A stretch of DNA of 64,000 bases from Candidatus Nanopelagicales bacterium. GTDB taxonomy: Bacteria > Actinomycetota > Actinomycetes > S36-B12. The position numbers were made by a program, and so were the translations under genes. Numbering within the stretch: the first letter of the stretch is position 1; every line of letters begins with the position of its first letter. This document shows positions 62,690-64,000 of this stretch, in pieces. Below the pieces are notes generated by a model that saw only the letters and a list, made by a program, of their open reading frames with translations, was not told the origin of the DNA and made no database searches. The stretch spans positions 8,124-72,123 of the forward strand of contig JAGYJP010000007.1 of NCBI GenBank assembly GCA_018402075.1. Reading direction: 5' to 3'.

Positions 62690-63028
62690 ATGAAGAACAC
62701 ACTTATTAGCATCGGCGCGGCGGCCGTTATTGGCGGATCTTCATTCCTCGGCGCAGCAGCAGTCCATGCCGCGCCCAACACCACCAAGCAAATTACCTTC
62801 GCTCAAGTGAAAAAGAACAATAAGAGCACATCCTGCTGGACCGTTGTAAATAGGAAGGTGTACAACGTCACCAAGTGGATCAACCAGCACCCAGGTGGCG
62901 CATCAAGAATTCAGGGGCTCTGCGGGAAAAACGGCAGCGCAATGTTTAACAGGATGCACTCAGGTCAATCCGCACCAGAGAACGTCCTTGCTTCCTATCA
63001 AATTGGCGTGCTAAAGAAACGACGCTAA
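62690..63028 (+). CDS. Secreted cytochrome b5-like heme-binding protein
   Basis: A 112-residue protein with a signal peptide (residues 1-28, VHAA cleavage) and a cytochrome-b5 domain: ITFAQVKKNNKSTSCWTVVNRKVYNVTKWINQHPGGASRI, whose His in HPGG is the first heme ligand and His in MHSGQ the likely second. The domain is short but complete in outline. It would be an exported one-heme electron carrier or heme-binding protein; partner unknown. Confidence 0.78.
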   Translation: MKNTLISIGAAAVIGGSSFLGAAAVHAAPNTTKQITFAQVKKNNKSTSCWTVVNRKVYNVTKWINQHPGGASRIQGLCGKNGSAMFNRMHSGQSAPENVLASYQIGVLKKRR

Positions 63029-63114
63029 AGAAAGAAGTGCACCAGATGTATCACGTCGAGGGGATTTCCTGGAGTCGCAGTGCACTCATGATCAGAACCT
63101 GAGAGGCTACCCAG

Positions 63115-63768
63115 GTGTTGGAACTACCTCTACCACTACTGGTCATGACCGTGGTGGGAATCGCCGCATTCGCAGCTTCTGGCGCAGTTGCTGGTGCACG
63201 AGCCGGCATGGATTGGCTGGGTGTCTCCACCTTGGCTGCTGTCACCGCTATCGGTGGTGGAACTCTGCGCGACCTACTTATGGTGCAAACCCCAGGCTGG
63301 CTAATTGATTTTTGGTCCACAATCACAGTGATTGCGATTACGGTAATTGTTGTTTGGGTTGCAGCGCGAGTATTTCCTTGGCAACGTCACACCACCTGGA
63401 TGGGACGCGTCTTTATCTTCACTGACGCCATCGGTCTTGCGGCTTTCACAATCGTGGGAACGGACATTGCTCGTAATGCCGGTTTTCCCGCTGGCCCTGC
63501 AGTTGTCTTGGGTGTGATCAGCGGTATCGGCGGCGGAATTATTCGCGATGTTCTCGCGGGGAAACGAATCTCCATTTTTGATGGTGAGGTGTACGCCCTA
63601 GCTGCGGTCGCAGGATCCGTGGCGTTCATCCTCACGGAAAGTTTCGGGGAGTGGGTTCCATTCCTCACCGGCGTGAGCGTCATTCTGATTATCCGATTGG
63701 GCGCAGTTGCACTTGGCTGGCAGGTTCCTACACTTCCAACGAACTCTCCTCATTCACGAGAAAATTGA
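63115..63768 (+). CDS. TRIC-type cation channel family protein (UPF0126)
   Basis: A 217-residue protein with seven hydrophobic segments arranged as two similar three-helix halves (AASGAVAGARAGMDWLGVSTLAAVTAIGGGTLRDLL; FTIVGTDIARNAGFPAGPAVVLGVISGIGGGIIRDVLAG). The paired Gly-Gly-Gly plus Arg-Asp motifs are the pore signature of the trimeric intracellular cation family. It probably conducts K+ or other monovalent cations. Start taken as GTG 63115. Confidence 0.88.
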   Translation: MLELPLPLLVMTVVGIAAFAASGAVAGARAGMDWLGVSTLAAVTAIGGGTLRDLLMVQTPGWLIDFWSTITVIAITVIVVWVAARVFPWQRHTTWMGRVFIFTDAIGLAAFTIVGTDIARNAGFPAGPAVVLGVISGIGGGIIRDVLAGKRISIFDGEVYALAAVAGSVAFILTESFGEWVPFLTGVSVILIIRLGAVALGWQVPTLPTNSPHSREN

Positions 63769-63914
63769 ATTTGATTCGGGCGGCTGGCGAAGCCATTTTC
63801 ACTCTAAATACACGCTTCCATCCATCCCGGGAGTTTTGACGGCACCCGCGCGGCCACTCATGACGCAAATGGGGATATATTTAAGTCAACTTCTAGGAAA
63901 AGGGATGGATCATC

Positions 63915-64000
63915 ATGGTGGGACGTCGTGGAATGGGAATCGTGGGCGTAGCAGCAACTGCAAAGGTTGTCAGCAATCGCACTCAGGCAAAGGCAGACGC
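63915..64000 (+). CDS. Start of an unidentified small gene (partial)
   Basis: An open frame from the ATG at 63915 (AAAAGGGAT upstream) runs off the window: MVGRRGMGIVGVAATAKVVS and on. A basic start followed by a small-residue hydrophobic helix resembles the N-termini of short actinobacterial SHOCT-type or membrane proteins, but too little is visible to assign it. Confidence 0.45.
   Translation, partial: MVGRRGMGIVGVAATAKVVSNRTQAKAD

Overview
The window reads as a contiguous piece of an actinobacterial chromosome of moderate GC. The taxonomic hints are the galU - RimJ-type acetyltransferase - SepX/GlpR-like neighbourhood, an actinobacterial-type inorganic pyrophosphatase, an Abhydrolase_9 protein, an actinobacterial 3-methyladenine-glycosylase-like protein and a perfect CIRCE element. 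An aquatic, sunlit habitat is plausible (photolyase, osmolyte uptake, C1 oxidation), but that is inference.

Layout. 1-7.1 kb: cell-wall carboxypeptidase (partial), ppa, then a molybdenum-cofactor block (moaB, moaC, moeA, a frameshifted xdhC-like gene, moaD, moaA, moaE, a MocA/MobA-like transferase). 7.1-17.1 kb: mixed genes (cupin lipoprotein, YczE-like membrane protein, FeS photolyase, DMT permease, secreted beta-propeller protein, damaged DUF2202 gene, proline-racemase-family enzyme, secreted protein, Abhydrolase_9 protein). 17.2-18.6 kb: two divergent toxin-antitoxin pairs with visible operator repeats. 18.6-46.5 kb: a large one-carbon/methylamine region. 46.5-47.5 kb: VOC protein, tandem repeats, an IS481-type remnant and tRNA-Ala(CGC). 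47.5-64 kb: SepX-like, acetyltransferase, galU, 5-FTHF cyclo-ligase, penicillin acylase, two CrcB, a CIRCE-preceded zinc-ribbon protein with a serine tail, saccharopine-dehydrogenase-like, glycosylase-like, Usp, a sulfide:quinone oxidoreductase / GntR / TauE group, MscL, a secreted cytochrome-b5-like protein and a TRIC channel.

The central find is 18.6-46.5 kb. Read together, the genes encode uptake of a quaternary amine (ProV, fused double ProW, ProX), choline to glycine betaine (GMC choline dehydrogenase, betaine aldehyde dehydrogenase), corrinoid-dependent demethylation (MttB/MtgB-family methyltransferase, corrinoid protein, methyl-THF:corrinoid methyltransferase, RACo activator), oxidation of the methyl group (MetF plus a MetV-like partner, then formate-THF ligase, then NAD-type formate dehydrogenase FdsGBAD with FdhD), and dimethylglycine oxidation through a GcvT-type dehydrogenase and an electron-transfer flavoprotein. 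IclR and GntR regulators sit at the heads of the two minus-strand operons. The molybdenum-cofactor block 13 kb away can serve the formate dehydrogenase. FolD, sarcosine oxidation and ETF:quinone oxidoreductase are not in the window.

Caution: about 16 frame breaks lie between 27.0 and 29.25 kb (etfA, etfB and the GcvT half of the dimethylglycine dehydrogenase). Nearly all are explained by one missing base in a short homopolymer. That looks like local sequence error rather than gene decay.
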